Shown: positions 36,001 through 42,961 of the stretch, piece by piece
Numbering within the stretch: position 1 is the first letter of the stretch
Layout of the letters: each line of letters starts with the position of its first letter
Notes under the pieces: generated by a model
Database searches by the model: none
What the model was told of the DNA's origin: nothing
Seen by the model: the letters and a program-made list of their open reading frames with translations, nothing else
Translations under genes and position numbers: made by a program
Assembly (NCBI RefSeq): GCF_000948975.2
Contig: NZ_CP059736.1
Location: forward strand, 496,001-560,000
DNA from: Thalassomonas actiniarum
GTDB lineage: Bacteria; Pseudomonadota; Gammaproteobacteria; Enterobacterales; Alteromonadaceae
Reading direction: 5' to 3'
DNA length: 64,000 nt

Positions 36001-36981
36001 TATCGGGTAGCGTTGATGGCGGTAGATATGCTTGAGGCCCGACGACAGGCTTTCACATAACTGGTTAAAGTTTTGGCTCAGATCGACCGAGACCCGAAGC
36101 GGGCTGACACCGGTGAAGATACCGACCATGTTTTTATCCGCCTGGCTTCTGCGGTTATGTGAAGGAATACCGACAATAAATTCTTTGCCGTTGAGCAGCC
36201 TGGAAAAATAGAGGCTGAGAATCGCCAGATAAGCCTGGGAAGCACTGGTGTTGGCTTCTTTTGCCTTTAATGCCAGTTGCCGGTGCAATGCATGGGGGAT
36301 AGTTAATATTTCCCGGTGGCTCGGCGGTGTTTTCGTGTCCTGGTATTGTTCCTGATACAAAGGCGGCAGGGCCGGCTGTGGCAGGTTTTCCAGTTCACTT
36401 TGCCAGAAAACTTTGTCTTTTTGGTAACGCTTGCTTTGCTGGTAAGCCAGATCGCTGTCCGCCACGCTTTGCCAGTCACCGGAGACATGTTCCGGTTCGT
36501 TGTTATAGATGCAGCCCAGCTGTTTGGCCCAGTTGGCAAATCCCCAGCCGTCTAAAATCAGGTGGTGGGCAAAACCGACATACTGATATTGCTCGTTGGA
36601 TATTTTCAGCAAATAAGAGCGGAAAAGCTCGCAGTCGTCTATGTCCAGGCCGGTTTCGAACAGGTCTTTTAGCCACAGCTGTGCCGCTTGCGGCGGGTTG
36701 CTTTCGCTGCTGAAATCGATCAGCGGCAGATCCGAAGTGCGTTCATTGCTGACATATTGTCCCAGGCCGGTTTCCGATTCGACAATGCGCAAACCAAAGG
36801 CATCATGCTGGCTCACCAATTTTTTATGTGCTGCCTGCAGCCGGGGAATATCCAGTTTTTTAAAACGGATCACGCCGCCGATATTGTATAAGGGGCTGCC
36901 CTGATGGTGGAGTTGATCAAAATATATATCTTGCTGGGCTAAGGTTAAGGGGTATACGTTATTTTTATTGTCATTGTTCAT
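24004..36981 (-). CDS. Four-module non-ribosomal peptide synthetase with starter C domain (NRPS1)
   Basis: This 4325-residue protein has the order C-A-T repeated four times, without epimerisation or thioesterase domains. C1 (1-430; HHLILDGWG near 138) differs from the others and resembles a starter C domain that would acylate the first residue. C2-C4 (from about 1067, 2154 and 3238) start with PLSFAQQRLWFIDQ and have HHIA[AS]DGWS. A domains begin near 459, 1542, 2630 and 3711; T-domain LGGHSLL sites lie near 1005, 2094, 3178 and 4260. Hand-read ten-residue codes: A1 DILQLGMVWK (Gly-like), A2 and A4 DALWLGGTFK (Val-like), A3 DILHAGFLFK (unassigned, partly like 4-hydroxyphenylglycine). The C-terminus is acidic, ending EEEEEAEEWIL, a likely docking tail for the TubC-type domains of NRPS2-4. 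It is the third gene of a leftward operon after the acylase and exporter. AGG lies about 10 nt before the ATG. Confidence 0.97.
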   Translation of the reverse strand: MNNDNKNNVYPLTLAQQDIYFDQLHHQGSPLYNIGGVIRFKKLDIPRLQAAHKKLVSQHDAFGLRIVESETGLGQYVSNERTSDLPLIDFSSESNPPQAAQLWLKDLFETGLDIDDCELFRSYLLKISNEQYQYVGFAHHLILDGWGFANWAKQLGCIYNNEPEHVSGDWQSVADSDLAYQQSKRYQKDKVFWQSELENLPQPALPPLYQEQYQDTKTPPSHREILTIPHALHRQLALKAKEANTSASQAYLAILSLYFSRLLNGKEFIVGIPSHNRRSQADKNMVGIFTGVSPLRVSVDLSQNFNQLCESLSSGLKHIYRHQRYPIGNMHQEAQNGQHRGSLYDIAFNYLKLDSQLEVEGHEADLVYLSHNHEQTPLMFTVWEYGENQDVEIQLDHNLSYISKADAKLLSARFETIIKQVAGQEITSLEQVEILPQQELDILNGFARGIKVEHDANLLAHELFEQQVEQTPDKAALIFKDEQLSYRELNTRANRLARYLQAQGVKADSLVGVCVDRSAEMVISILAILKAGAAYVPLDPSYPKARLQYILEDTGLKHLVNWSQLDIDTLTEAEVHITDLNHGQDLCSDLSGENLTALVPGDKNRLAYVIYTSGSTGNPKGVLVQHANLINFLFAMQDKPGISSDDSLLAVTSTSFDIHCLELFLPLICGAKLVVASKAATSDARQLMDLVEQHKINIFQATPATWRMLLDSKWQPQAHIKILCGGEALSLSLAKQLTSNANIELWNMYGPTETTVWSSVHRIHADDENILIGKPIDNTQFYVVNRSGELAPVGATGELLITGSGVTRGYLNRPDLTDRQFIANSYQDQDPASEKAYRTGDLVRWLPDGNLVCLGRIDDQIKIRGFRVELGEIENQLALCPQVASCLVAAREDQSGQKQLVAYVKPEQSEPTEDEQIQLVESYKQALKTTLPDYMVPSAFVFMAQWPLTANGKIDKKALPSPDSSALQGEYIAPETVTEKTLCRIWAQLLTIDAEKISADADFFTLGGHSLLSVRLVAEIREQLKVEISVKAIFDAATIKDLAAVIEQGSQASLRDKITASADKNAPMPLSFAQQRLWFIDQLQGGSSEYNMPGAFSVQGDFDSKAAEQAFAAIIERHEILRTVYIEQDDVTLQRLKPDYAFTLVQHDLTALDEAAQTQQLTALIQDNTCHNFDLSKDLMVRASYIRLDNNQGNGVLLFNMHHIAADGWSMDVLIKEFVTRYQALTSTHEGTQACPLAPLEIQYSDYARWQREWLQGEVLETQLSYWQQQLADVPPVHTLVLDKARPEIKKHSGARVSQQLSGEVARGLQDIAAHYKLTPFMLLHSALALVLSRHSNSTDIVVGTPVANRMQTEVEPLIGLFVNTLVLRVNTGHRQLDEYLSHVRQVHLDAQNNQDVPFEQLVDALNIPRSTAHTPLFQIMLTTNTEHGLAGETDALTLDGVTLTPLASDTITAKFDLDIGINLNNNGVDINWTFDSAIFSPEHVSQFNDHLTNMLTAMAKLTPAANTQINALAMLSAQEHNYLLHGLNDSAVDYPQDKGIHELFAEQVLKTPDNIALVANNSQISYRELEQSANRLARYLLAQGVAQETFVGVCLNRSPEMVVAILAILKAGGAYVPLDPAYPESRLQHILTDTGVEHVLTNSQLASVLAKMDNTSVKLLCLDDDKLKAEVETQAGSALENTQAQSNSGANLAYVIYTSGSTGLPKGVMVEHHNVTRLVTRSNFVPLDESTRFLQAAPIAFDAATLELWGPLLNGGQCIIYDELHIDLQQLTDFINSHKVNSLWLTAGLFEQWSEMSAQAGTIKYLLAGGDVLNVDAVNRVMENIPGIEVINGYGPTENTTFTACHRVSEQDKHSLSIPIGKAIQNTSTYVLTESLALTPFGAVGELYTGGAGVARGYLNQEQATQASFIANPFNDKDDERLYKTGDLVRYLSDGTLEFIGRADNQVKVRGFRIELSEIEHQLNLCQQVHSGVVLAKGESSSNKQLVAYVKAEQFELAAADQADFIASLKAALTQSLPDYMVPSAFVLIDAWPLTGNGKIDKKALPSPDASLLQGEYIAPQTDTEKALCQIWAQLLTLDETKISTSADFFTLGGHSLLSVRLVSEIRKQLQVELTVKSVFEASTIKALAAVTEQGSQTSLRQQVKAVMRESDQMPLSFAQQRLWFIDQLQGSSVEYNMSAAFEIRGDFNADIAEQALSEIIRRHEVLRTVYIEQDEQTHQQILANFTFALTRHDLTPLDETAQKAELKALIDADMQKPFNLKEDLMVRASFVTFEQSQQNQTRGALIFNMHHIASDGWSMEVLIREFVSLYQSISTGSASDLPELEIQYADYAHWQREWLQGEVLEAQLSYWDKQLADVPPVHSLALDKPRAEMKQHTGASITGQLSGNVAGQLKHLAARHQLTPFMLLHSALALVLSRHSNSKDIIIGTPVANRLQAELEPLIGFFVNTLVLRLDTNHQQLEDYLAHVRQVHLDGQNNQDVPFEQLVERLNIARSTAHTPLFQIMLSSNTKQNAGGNQSQISLPGVELSALSHDNIASHFDLDIGINISETGVDLNWTYDNSIFTAEHISQLNNHLMTLLSSMAALESASAGQATLASLNMLSVDESKHLLESLNDRKVDYPQDQLIHELFEAQVLQTPDNIALSFEGETLSYRALNEKANRLAHYLKAQGTGPETLVGICLERSQEMLIAILAVLKAGGAYVPLDPSYPEARLQYMIQDSGVKGVLTKASLIQDFAFDPGTEFVDLDNQELVSALNTYPADNLGRGDQLTPDNLAYTIYTSGSTGNPKGVIVEHHALVGRLHTFDRAFALGSGDVVPSIASFAFDISLLELIYPLTCGAEVKVLPRSKIINVAELREELKTCTFVHMVPSLAQFWLDEIIREQATQDYPGLKYIATGGDAVPESLLISLKATLPEVTLLQFYGPTEAVLFCVCHPQAADAPSSLGLGLDNVSLYVLDDDLNLQPQGAVGELYIGGSALARGYLHREDLTRERFIPHPFNSGSGEHLYQTGDLVRYLPNGELEFKGRKDDQVKIRGFRVELGEIEQQLAACPQVASNLVLAREDQPGQKRLVAYVQLQAGEESEQESLDKIRQSLKESLTDYMVPSAFVVIEQWPLTANDKIDKKALPVPGSGLSTGNYQAPETGFEKALVQIWAQLLNLEADEISTHADFFELGGHSLLTVRLVAEIRKQLAVEISVKSVFDAPTIKTLAEVVKLGAPADLSQQLKAVERESDLMPLSFAQQRLWFIDQMQGASPEYNMPAAFEVKGNFDCDAAELALASIIERHEVLRTVYLEDNKQAMQKILPGAAFTLTRHDLTGLDQAMRQHQLKAFIDEDMKQAFDLKSDLMIRASYIALDKEQASGALLFNMHHIASDGWSMDVLIAEFVALYQALTSGQSNPLPPLEIQYADYAHWQREWLQGEVLETQLSYWDKQLSDVPPVHSLVLDQPRPDVKQHLGDKVRGRLSSEVAKQLQALAAHHQLTPFMLMHGALSLMLSRHSNSQDIVIGTPFANRGQAELEPLIGFFVNTLVLRVDTGHTGLEDYLQHVRQVHLDAQNNQDVPFEQLVERLNIPRSTAHTPLFQIILSTNNDFGLGDTSADNKLALTDLTLSPLSSDVITAKFDLDIELNINEHGVELNWTFDTSIFTREHVSQFNEHLEILLTAMAQVQPAAATELNALTMLPEQEKDYLLHELNDNAADYPRDKGIHELFAAQAKKTPDNIALVTDDQQLTYRELDESANRLARYLSAQGVGRETLVGVCLNRSIEMTMSILAILKAGGAYVPLEPTYPESRLQHILTDTGLQHVLTATDLADVLAFDKDNIDIELLCLDDAAIKAEVQAQPATELTQEQTDFSNRLAYVLYTSGTTGKPKGVQVEHHNVTRLVSNCNFVTLDENTRFLHSAPVAFDAATLELWGPLLNGGQCIIFAPQPVDLKQLTDFIVEHKVNTLWLTAGLFEQWSEMSARASCVKYVLAGGDVLHVDAVNRVLDNIPGICVVNGYGPTENTTFTTCYQITDNNRPGASVPIGKAVQNTSTYVLNKAGGLTPVGAVGELYTGGDGVARGYLNREQATQESFIANPFSDNSGDRLYKTGDLVRYLSDGNLKFVGRIDDQVKVRGFRIELAEIEHQINACPSVHSAMVLTKGESSADKQLVAYVKANLTHETPEDEKAFVTALKATLSGSLPNYMMPNMFVMIDEWSLTANGKVDKTALLPLEGILLQAEYVAPEQDIEKELVQIWSELLTLDPGDISIQADFFELGGHSLLASRLVTQINEQWQIKLPVILAFERPTIFDLAAHIKAELAINSALTAEPEEEEEAEEWIL

Positions 36982-37107
36982 TCTATAATAACCTGGATTC
37001 TGGCTAAGGAAACAAGTCTCAAATCACGCTGGATGTTAATGAGTCTACTTATTTCATTATCTATTCATTACCTGTGGTTTAAGTCTTGCTATTGGCGAAA
37101 ACCGTTA

Positions 37108-37142
37108 AATATTATGAACCCAAAGAAAGGGTTCATAATATT
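37108..37142. promoter_or_regulatory. Long perfect inverted repeat between exporter and NRPS1 genes
   Basis: Arms AATATTATGAACCC and GGGTTCATAATATT (14 bp, perfect) with a 7-nt loop. It lies in the only sizeable gap of the leftward operon, just before NRPS1, so it may be an attenuator, operator or processing site that sets the ratio of NRPS to exporter. Confidence 0.6.
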
Positions 37143-37196
37143 AATTGATAAAAATCAAATGCTTACTTCTGTTTTTGTATTTGTTACCTTGGCAGG

Positions 37197-38885
37197 TTAA
37201 CTGACCTGAGCAAGATGTAAGCTTGATTCCTCATAGTCAACGAGTTTGCCCTGATCCATGACCAGTATTTTATCGGCGACGTCAAAATACTTATCATCAT
37301 GACTGATGGCGATAACCGCTTTGTTTTTGGCCTTTAAGTTGGGCAATATTTCGGTATAAAAGACATTTTTAAAGACCGGATCCTGATCTGCCGCCCATTC
37401 GTCGAACAGGTAAAGATCTTTGTCTTCCAAAAATGCCACCAGCAGTGCCAGCCTTTTACGTTGCCCGTCGGATAACGAGGTCGTGGAGAACTGGCCGTCG
37501 ACTATCTTCACCTTTTTGTCCAAATGTAAGGTTTTCAAATAATGCTGGGTTGTTGCCAGTACTTCATCGGTTAACTCCACCAGCAGGCGGTCAAAGAGGT
37601 GGTAATCCGAGTAAATCGCCCCGATAGTCTGCCTGTGGCTGACAATAGAGTCGGCGGAGACACGTTGATCGCCAAACAAGATGTCACCCGAGGTAGGCAG
37701 GTAATGCAGGGTTAATAATTTACTTAACGTTGACTTACCCGAGCCGTTTGCCCCGATAATAAAGGTGATTTCTCCCTTATTAATTTCCAGGTTAAGCGGG
37801 CCGACTTTAAACCCGGCTTCACCTGAAACCATAGGGTAGCTGTATTCTATCTGGTTAAACCTCATGCTTTGCCACTCGCCAAGCTGGTTAACCTGCTCAT
37901 TGCTGTCTTCCTGCGGAATTTCTGCAATCAGTTTTTCCATTCTGCGGTATGAAACCGAGGCGATCGCCAATTGGGGGATCGAACCTAATATGATAGAGAT
38001 AGGGCCGGTTACATAAAGCAGCGCCATTACCACACCGACAAGTTCCTGCTGGCTGATAGAATAATAGTTGACGAAGATAAAGCACACCGCACCGATAACA
38101 AAAAAGGAGATCAGGTCGCCAAAACACATGGTGGCCCGCATGATGGTTTCTGCCCTTTTATTATTTTTTAAAATGTTGTCTTCGTGGTTGAGCAAGGTAT
38201 GTTTAAAAAAGTGTTGGCGCTTTAAAGTATCGAGTTTGAGCTCTTTGGCGCCATAGATCAGGCTTTTTATCGACTCTTGCAATTTGTCCTGCTCTATCCG
38301 GGAGGTCTGGAACATGCGGCTGCCGATAGTGATCGGGATTTGATAGCAGATCACGCCGATAAAAATGGCCATCATCACAAACTTAAATACTTCAAAGTTG
38401 AGGTAGACCAAAAAGCCCAACATACCGACTAAGGTGATGGTGTTGATCAGGATTTCCGGGATCACCCGGGCGCCGCCGATAATCCTCGGGACATCGATAT
38501 TTACCGCCGCGGTAAACCGGGCCGAGCCGATTTTCTCCTGGGTTGCCAAAGGCGCACCGGCAATGCGGTAGTAAAATTTAGTGCGCAGATCTTTAGCGAC
38601 ATTGCTCGATACCCGGATCAGCATAACTTCTGACGAGCTGCGCATTAACAGGATCAGCACACAACTGAACAGGAACATCAGCGCCAGTTTATAATTGCTG
38701 ACATCAAACGAGAACAGGGTCTCGGTTACCGTATCGGCTTTTGGAAAAGCGGGATCTTCCGGGTTGATGCCCGAAAGCACCAAAGGAATAAGCGCCGAAT
38801 AAAGCATACCGGCAAGGGCACCGAGTAAAATCGAGATAAAGACTTTATTCGGCGCCTCCTTGGTAAAGGAATTAAAAATTTTCAC
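37197..38885 (-). CDS. Cyclic-peptide/siderophore ABC exporter (PvdE/SyrD type)
   Basis: This 562-residue protein fuses a six-helix membrane domain (residues about 15-320) to an ATPase domain: Walker A GANGSGKST (about 370), signature LSDGQRKR (about 458) and Walker B LYLFDEW (about 478). The architecture, length and the SDGQ signature fit the cyclic-peptide export family that includes PvdE and SyrD, which move NRPS products or precursors from cytoplasm to periplasm. The start is GTG at 38883-38885 and overlaps the acylase stop codon by 4 bp (GTGA), with AGGAG upstream, so the two are translationally coupled. Its place between a periplasmic acylase and an NRPS supports the export of an acylated precursor. 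Confidence 0.92.
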   Translation of the reverse strand: MKIFNSFTKEAPNKVFISILLGALAGMLYSALIPLVLSGINPEDPAFPKADTVTETLFSFDVSNYKLALMFLFSCVLILLMRSSSEVMLIRVSSNVAKDLRTKFYYRIAGAPLATQEKIGSARFTAAVNIDVPRIIGGARVIPEILINTITLVGMLGFLVYLNFEVFKFVMMAIFIGVICYQIPITIGSRMFQTSRIEQDKLQESIKSLIYGAKELKLDTLKRQHFFKHTLLNHEDNILKNNKRAETIMRATMCFGDLISFFVIGAVCFIFVNYYSISQQELVGVVMALLYVTGPISIILGSIPQLAIASVSYRRMEKLIAEIPQEDSNEQVNQLGEWQSMRFNQIEYSYPMVSGEAGFKVGPLNLEINKGEITFIIGANGSGKSTLSKLLTLHYLPTSGDILFGDQRVSADSIVSHRQTIGAIYSDYHLFDRLLVELTDEVLATTQHYLKTLHLDKKVKIVDGQFSTTSLSDGQRKRLALLVAFLEDKDLYLFDEWAADQDPVFKNVFYTEILPNLKAKNKAVIAISHDDKYFDVADKILVMDQGKLVDYEESSLHLAQVS

Positions 38886-41335
38886 TGGGATGCTCCTTCC
38901 TGGTTATTCGGTTGCAAAGTGATGGACTGCACATAAGGCACTTCCTTGGCAAAGTTGATATATTCGACATCTCTGAAACGTTCGACCATATCGTCGTAAT
39001 AGTCACTTGCCAGCTGTCCGGATTGTCCGGTGGAATTCATTAACAGCTGGACAGGTTCCTGCGGCGATAAGCGGATGATCTGACGGAAACCGGCGCCAAA
39101 ATCTTGCAGGTAACCTTTATCTTCGTCAAAGGTACCGCTGGCGACATTGATGGTGTTGGCTGAGCCGCCGTTGCCGATCTTCCGCTCAAACACCTGGTCC
39201 AGTAATTTCATCTGGCTAAAAGGCGTATGCTGATAGCGGGTATACTGTACGTCGCCCCAGCGCCAGTTATCCATATCGGCCCCGGCAAATTTGCTCATTT
39301 CCTTAACCGCCGAGCCTAATGACATTTCGATGATGTTACTGCAGCTTTCCTTCTTTTCGGTGTTGATGTTATCGCACCAGGGGCTGTTGCTCGCCAGCAG
39401 ATCCGCCAGTTTATCTGCTGCCACTTTTTCTTTCAGGTTTCGCAGATAACCCTGAAGCTGGTTTTTGTTCCAGTAGCTGGTGAGTTCGTCGTTAAAGAGA
39501 TAACTTTTCAGATGGCGCAGCCAGGTATAATAAATGGTGGCGGCAATACTTTCTCTGCTTGCTTCGCCGTCCCACTGATTCAATAATGCCAGGGCTTGTT
39601 GCTGCCCAGGGAAGTCAGCCGCTATCTCTTTTAATAAGGCTAACATTTTTGTCGTTGATATATCTTTGATATCTCCCTGCATGGTTTGCATATCGTCAAG
39701 GGTCAACTTAGTTTGTTTTTCTTTGAGCAACGCTTCAATTCGCTCTGCCCTTGCCGGCGGAGCAAAGTCGGCGGAGATAAAGTAAGGATAACCCTTTGTT
39801 GTATTTACGTTATTGGCGTTTATCAGGTAACCTTCTTCGGGATTATAACGTCTTGGCATCTCGGCATAGGGAATATAGCTGTGCCAGTGATTATCCGAGT
39901 CGGCGCCGGATACCGGCAGCAGTCCCTTACCCTGGTTGCGCAGGGGAATTTTTCCTATGCCGGTAAAGCCGATATTATTGTCATTGTCCGCATAAAATAA
40001 ATTCAGCGCAGGGGAGACATATTGTTCAAGCGCCCGGTTATATTCCTGCCAGTTGCTGGCATAACTTAACTGGTAAAAAGCGTTGTACGTGGTGTCTTCG
40101 CTATTAAGCGCAGTCCAGCGAAGGGATATCGGCTGTTCGAACCCCTGGATAACATCACTGATCACCGGCCCGTGTATGGTACTTCGCACCTGAATTTCGA
40201 CATCTTTGATCGGATCTTTAAGAAATGCCGGAGATTCTGCTTTTACCTTGATGATTTCGTTTCTGGTTTCAAAATCGATAAATTCTCCATCTACTTGATA
40301 TTGCAGACTATTATCTGGGTTTATCTTTTCGATATACAGATCTTGTACATCCGCCATCATATTGGTGCCGCCCCAGGCGATGTCGTTGTTTTTTCCGAAG
40401 ATAACCACGGGCAGTCCCACCAGGCTCATGCCGGAAGCCGCCAGATTTTTACCTTCTTGCTTAACGGAATACCAAAGGGAAGGCAGCTGTAAACCGAGAT
40501 GAGGATCATTTGCCAGGATAGGCACGCCGGATTGCGTCAGTTCGCCTGAAACTACCCAGGCATTACTGCCGACATAACTACCGCCGATCTTGTAGGTTTG
40601 CTGCTGCTCGGTTTGCAGGGCATCAAAGCGGGCAAATAAAGCTTTTAGTTTTTCTTCATTTTTGATCTTGGCCGTCATCGGGCTGTCTGCCAGCTCCGGA
40701 TAGAAGAGGCTGAGCTGTTCATCCGACAAATATTGCGCACCTATATAGGCTTCAATTTCCGAATGAAGGTTGTGGGCCAGATTTAATGAAAAGACCTTAA
40801 TCCAGGCTAAAGAGTCGGTTATTGTCCAGGGCTCCGGGCTAATATCGAGCAATGAGAACTCAACCGGCAATTGTTCTGCCGACTGTATCCAACTATTGAT
40901 CCCGGCGGCATAGGCTTCTAACGATGCTTTCGCCTTTGGGCTTAAAGAAGGGATACTTTCACTCGCCGCCTGATAAAGGCCTAAGGTACGAAACCAGATA
41001 TCCTGATGGACTGAAGTTTTACCAAATATTTCACTGAGCCGTCCCTGACTAATTCTGCGTTGCAGTTCAAGTTGCCATAATCTGTCCTGGGCATGGACAT
41101 ACCCCATGGCAAAATAAACATCTTTATCAGTTTCTGTTTTGATTTTTACCAGACCGTGATTATCACGTTCTATGCTTACCTTATCATCCAAACCATTGAC
41201 AAATTGCCGGGTTGTCTTATCGGGAAGCGGGTCCAGAAAAAATAGTTTATAACTGTAAATAACCAGAAAAAACAAAGGGATAAAGACAAACAGAGTAAAT
41301 CTGAATGTCAGCGGCATTTTATTAAAAACGCGCAT
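38882..41335 (-). CDS. Penicillin-acylase-family Ntn hydrolase
   Basis: This 817-residue protein has an N-terminal membrane or signal segment (about 12-32, FRFTLFVFIPLFFLVIYSYK), an alpha-chain with the usual GYVHAQDRLWQLELQRRISQGRL, and the self-cleavage site GSNAW with nucleophile Ser257, followed by ANDPHLGLQLPSLWY. These are the marks of penicillin acylases, which mature by cutting before the Ser and then cleave amide-linked acyl groups. PvdQ, which removes the fatty acyl chain from the pyoverdine precursor in the periplasm, belongs to this family. As first gene of an operon with exporter and starter-C NRPS it probably deacylates the exported peptide; quorum-signal acylase activity is an alternative. 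Confidence 0.92.
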   Translation of the reverse strand: MRVFNKMPLTFRFTLFVFIPLFFLVIYSYKLFFLDPLPDKTTRQFVNGLDDKVSIERDNHGLVKIKTETDKDVYFAMGYVHAQDRLWQLELQRRISQGRLSEIFGKTSVHQDIWFRTLGLYQAASESIPSLSPKAKASLEAYAAGINSWIQSAEQLPVEFSLLDISPEPWTITDSLAWIKVFSLNLAHNLHSEIEAYIGAQYLSDEQLSLFYPELADSPMTAKIKNEEKLKALFARFDALQTEQQQTYKIGGSYVGSNAWVVSGELTQSGVPILANDPHLGLQLPSLWYSVKQEGKNLAASGMSLVGLPVVIFGKNNDIAWGGTNMMADVQDLYIEKINPDNSLQYQVDGEFIDFETRNEIIKVKAESPAFLKDPIKDVEIQVRSTIHGPVISDVIQGFEQPISLRWTALNSEDTTYNAFYQLSYASNWQEYNRALEQYVSPALNLFYADNDNNIGFTGIGKIPLRNQGKGLLPVSGADSDNHWHSYIPYAEMPRRYNPEEGYLINANNVNTTKGYPYFISADFAPPARAERIEALLKEKQTKLTLDDMQTMQGDIKDISTTKMLALLKEIAADFPGQQQALALLNQWDGEASRESIAATIYYTWLRHLKSYLFNDELTSYWNKNQLQGYLRNLKEKVAADKLADLLASNSPWCDNINTEKKESCSNIIEMSLGSAVKEMSKFAGADMDNWRWGDVQYTRYQHTPFSQMKLLDQVFERKIGNGGSANTINVASGTFDEDKGYLQDFGAGFRQIIRLSPQEPVQLLMNSTGQSGQLASDYYDDMVERFRDVEYINFAKEVPYVQSITLQPNNQEGASQ

Positions 41336-42450
41336 TACACAATCAACCTATTAGAGTTTAAGAGAAGGCAATACTAATTAATCAAAAAGCCAAAGGCAAT
41401 ACACCAAAGGGAATGATTTTGTTATTTCCCGGGTTATTGTCCGGTTCGACTACCGGGATCTGTGGCAATAAAAGCTGGGGTTATTTCGGTCTTTAAAGTG
41501 CATCAGTACTGGCTTTGCAATAAATTTGGCAACCGCTTTTTCTGGAGGACAAAACCAGATAAATATTTTTTAAAGTTTTTTATTTTTTATCGAAAGTTTT
41601 TTGGCAGGAATGATCTCACGTATGAGATCTTTGCTTCGGCGATGTTGTTGGCTATAACTTCTCACGCATGAGATCTTTGTTTTGGCGTTGTTGTTGGTTA
41701 TAAGTTCTCACGCATGAGATCTTTTGTCGGTTTCTTCAACTGAAATAAAACCTCTCACGCGTGAGTTGTCTATTGAAAGCCGATGTTAAAATATTTATTT
41801 TTTTAAAGAGTAAATTGATACCTCAGCTAAGTGCTTGATGCCAACCGGATGTGATAATTTATAAAGTACTTATATTCCAGTAGCTTGCCTGTGTTTTGAG
41901 CGGCCTGCCGCCGGCCTCTATTTGCTGAAAACCTGGTCGTTATTCATCCGGTTATTGCCGTTATAATTATAAAATTTTTGTTAAAATATAAAAATCGCTA
42001 TGTGAAAATTACTTTTTTTATGTATACTCGTGCCGGTAACGACAAAATCGATGTAAAAATCATCACGCTGAAAATACCAGGTTGCTCGCTGAAGTTAAAT
42101 GCTTCAGAATCCCTGTGTTATTATGATGTGAATCAAATAAATTTGATTAATATCAAATGCTTACGGTAATGTTTTTTGGGCTTATTCGTCAGCTATCAGC
42201 TAAGAGCTGTTGTTATTTAATGAAAGAGTAAACATTACAATAATAAAATTAATCTTATGGTTAACATGCCAGATGATGCACACACTCCGGATATGGGGTT
42301 GGTGATCTTGTCTCTGCTGATAATGATCTGATCTTTATCGTCTACAGGCTGCAAGTCACTGCCCGATCACATCTGTCGTTTTTGTGCCGGGTCTATTCTG
42401 CGTCTGGCGAACAGTTGCTACATAAGGCTTACAAAAAAAAGGATTAAAAA
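41336..42450. other. Divergent control region of the NRPS locus
   Basis: This 1.1-kb non-coding region separates the leftward acylase-exporter-NRPS1 operon from the rightward operon. It contains four evenly spaced palindromes (41615-41765). Bases 41800-42420 are AT-rich with no supported gene; an apparent 63-codon frame at 41978 has no ribosome-binding site. Promoters for both operons should be here. Confidence 0.7.
41615..41765. promoter_or_regulatory. Four phased palindromic operator-like sites
   Basis: Sites: CTCACGTATGAG (41615), CTCACGCATGAG (41661 and 41707) and the perfect palindrome CTCACGCGTGAG (41754). The steps are 46, 46 and 47 bp. In the first two units the sequence after the palindrome is also repeated (GATCTTTG, later TTGTTGG and TATAA), so the array arose by duplication of a 46-bp unit. 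The position between divergent operons suggests a binding site for a shared regulator, which is not encoded in the window. Confidence 0.75.
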
Positions 42451-42960
42451 ATGGTATTACCTCCGTTGAACATTGAAAGTATGGCAAACATCTATTCCAA
42501 AATTGATCATGTTGCAGTTGCAGTTCTGGATTTGGAAAAGGCCATTGCGTTTTATCAGCAAATGTTGGGCTTTGAGTTTCAGGGCAGACGCGAAACCTTA
42601 GGGAAAAACTCGGGTATGATTTCTGCCGTAATGGGCAGTGGTAATTTTACTATCGTTTTGATTCAGGGTCTGGAGCCAGAATCTCAGGTATCTCGCTATG
42701 TTGAGCAATACGGCCCCGGTGTCCAGCATATTGCCCTTGAAGTGAACGACCTTGAAAGTGCAACAAAACTCATTGAAGAACAAGGGTTTACATTTGCCAC
42801 TGGCATTATCAAGGGTCAGGGATTACGCCAGATATTTTCCAACCGTGATGAAAACAGCGGCATGATGTTTGAAATTATTGAGCGTACCGGTAATGAAGGC
42901 TTTGAAGACGACAGCATCCAGGATCTGTTTAACCAGTTAGAGGAGGCTGAGTTAGTTTAA
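42451..42960 (+). CDS. VOC-family metalloenzyme, HPPD-like single-domain dioxygenase candidate
   Basis: This 169-residue protein is a member of the vicinal-oxygen-chelate superfamily with a likely metal triad His20 (IDHVAVAV), His93 (GVQHIALEV) and Glu141 (MMFEIIER). The segments GPGVQHIAL, RQIFS, FEIIER and GFEDDSIQDLF resemble the C-terminal half of 4-hydroxyphenylpyruvate dioxygenase and hydroxymandelate synthase. The protein is half their length, and the ligand spacing (73 and 48) is closer to methylmalonyl-CoA epimerase. It begins the rightward operon (AAGGA 8 nt before the ATG). With the next two genes it could form 4-hydroxymandelate from 4-hydroxyphenylpyruvate, as a step toward hydroxyphenylglycine. 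This is inference; an epimerase or glyoxalase-like role is the alternative. Confidence 0.72.
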   Translation: MVLPPLNIESMANIYSKIDHVAVAVLDLEKAIAFYQQMLGFEFQGRRETLGKNSGMISAVMGSGNFTIVLIQGLEPESQVSRYVEQYGPGVQHIALEVNDLESATKLIEEQGFTFATGIIKGQGLRQIFSNRDENSGMMFEIIERTGNEGFEDDSIQDLFNQLEEAELV

Positions 42961-42961
42961 T

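Noticed and set aside
24104-36904. Many plus-strand frames of 60-170 codons opposite NRPS1
   Set aside because: They are antisense shadows of conserved NRPS motifs and recur at the same place in each module.
41978-42169. A 63-codon frame in the divergent NRPS control region
   Set aside because: No ribosome-binding site, AT-rich composition and no recognisable motif.
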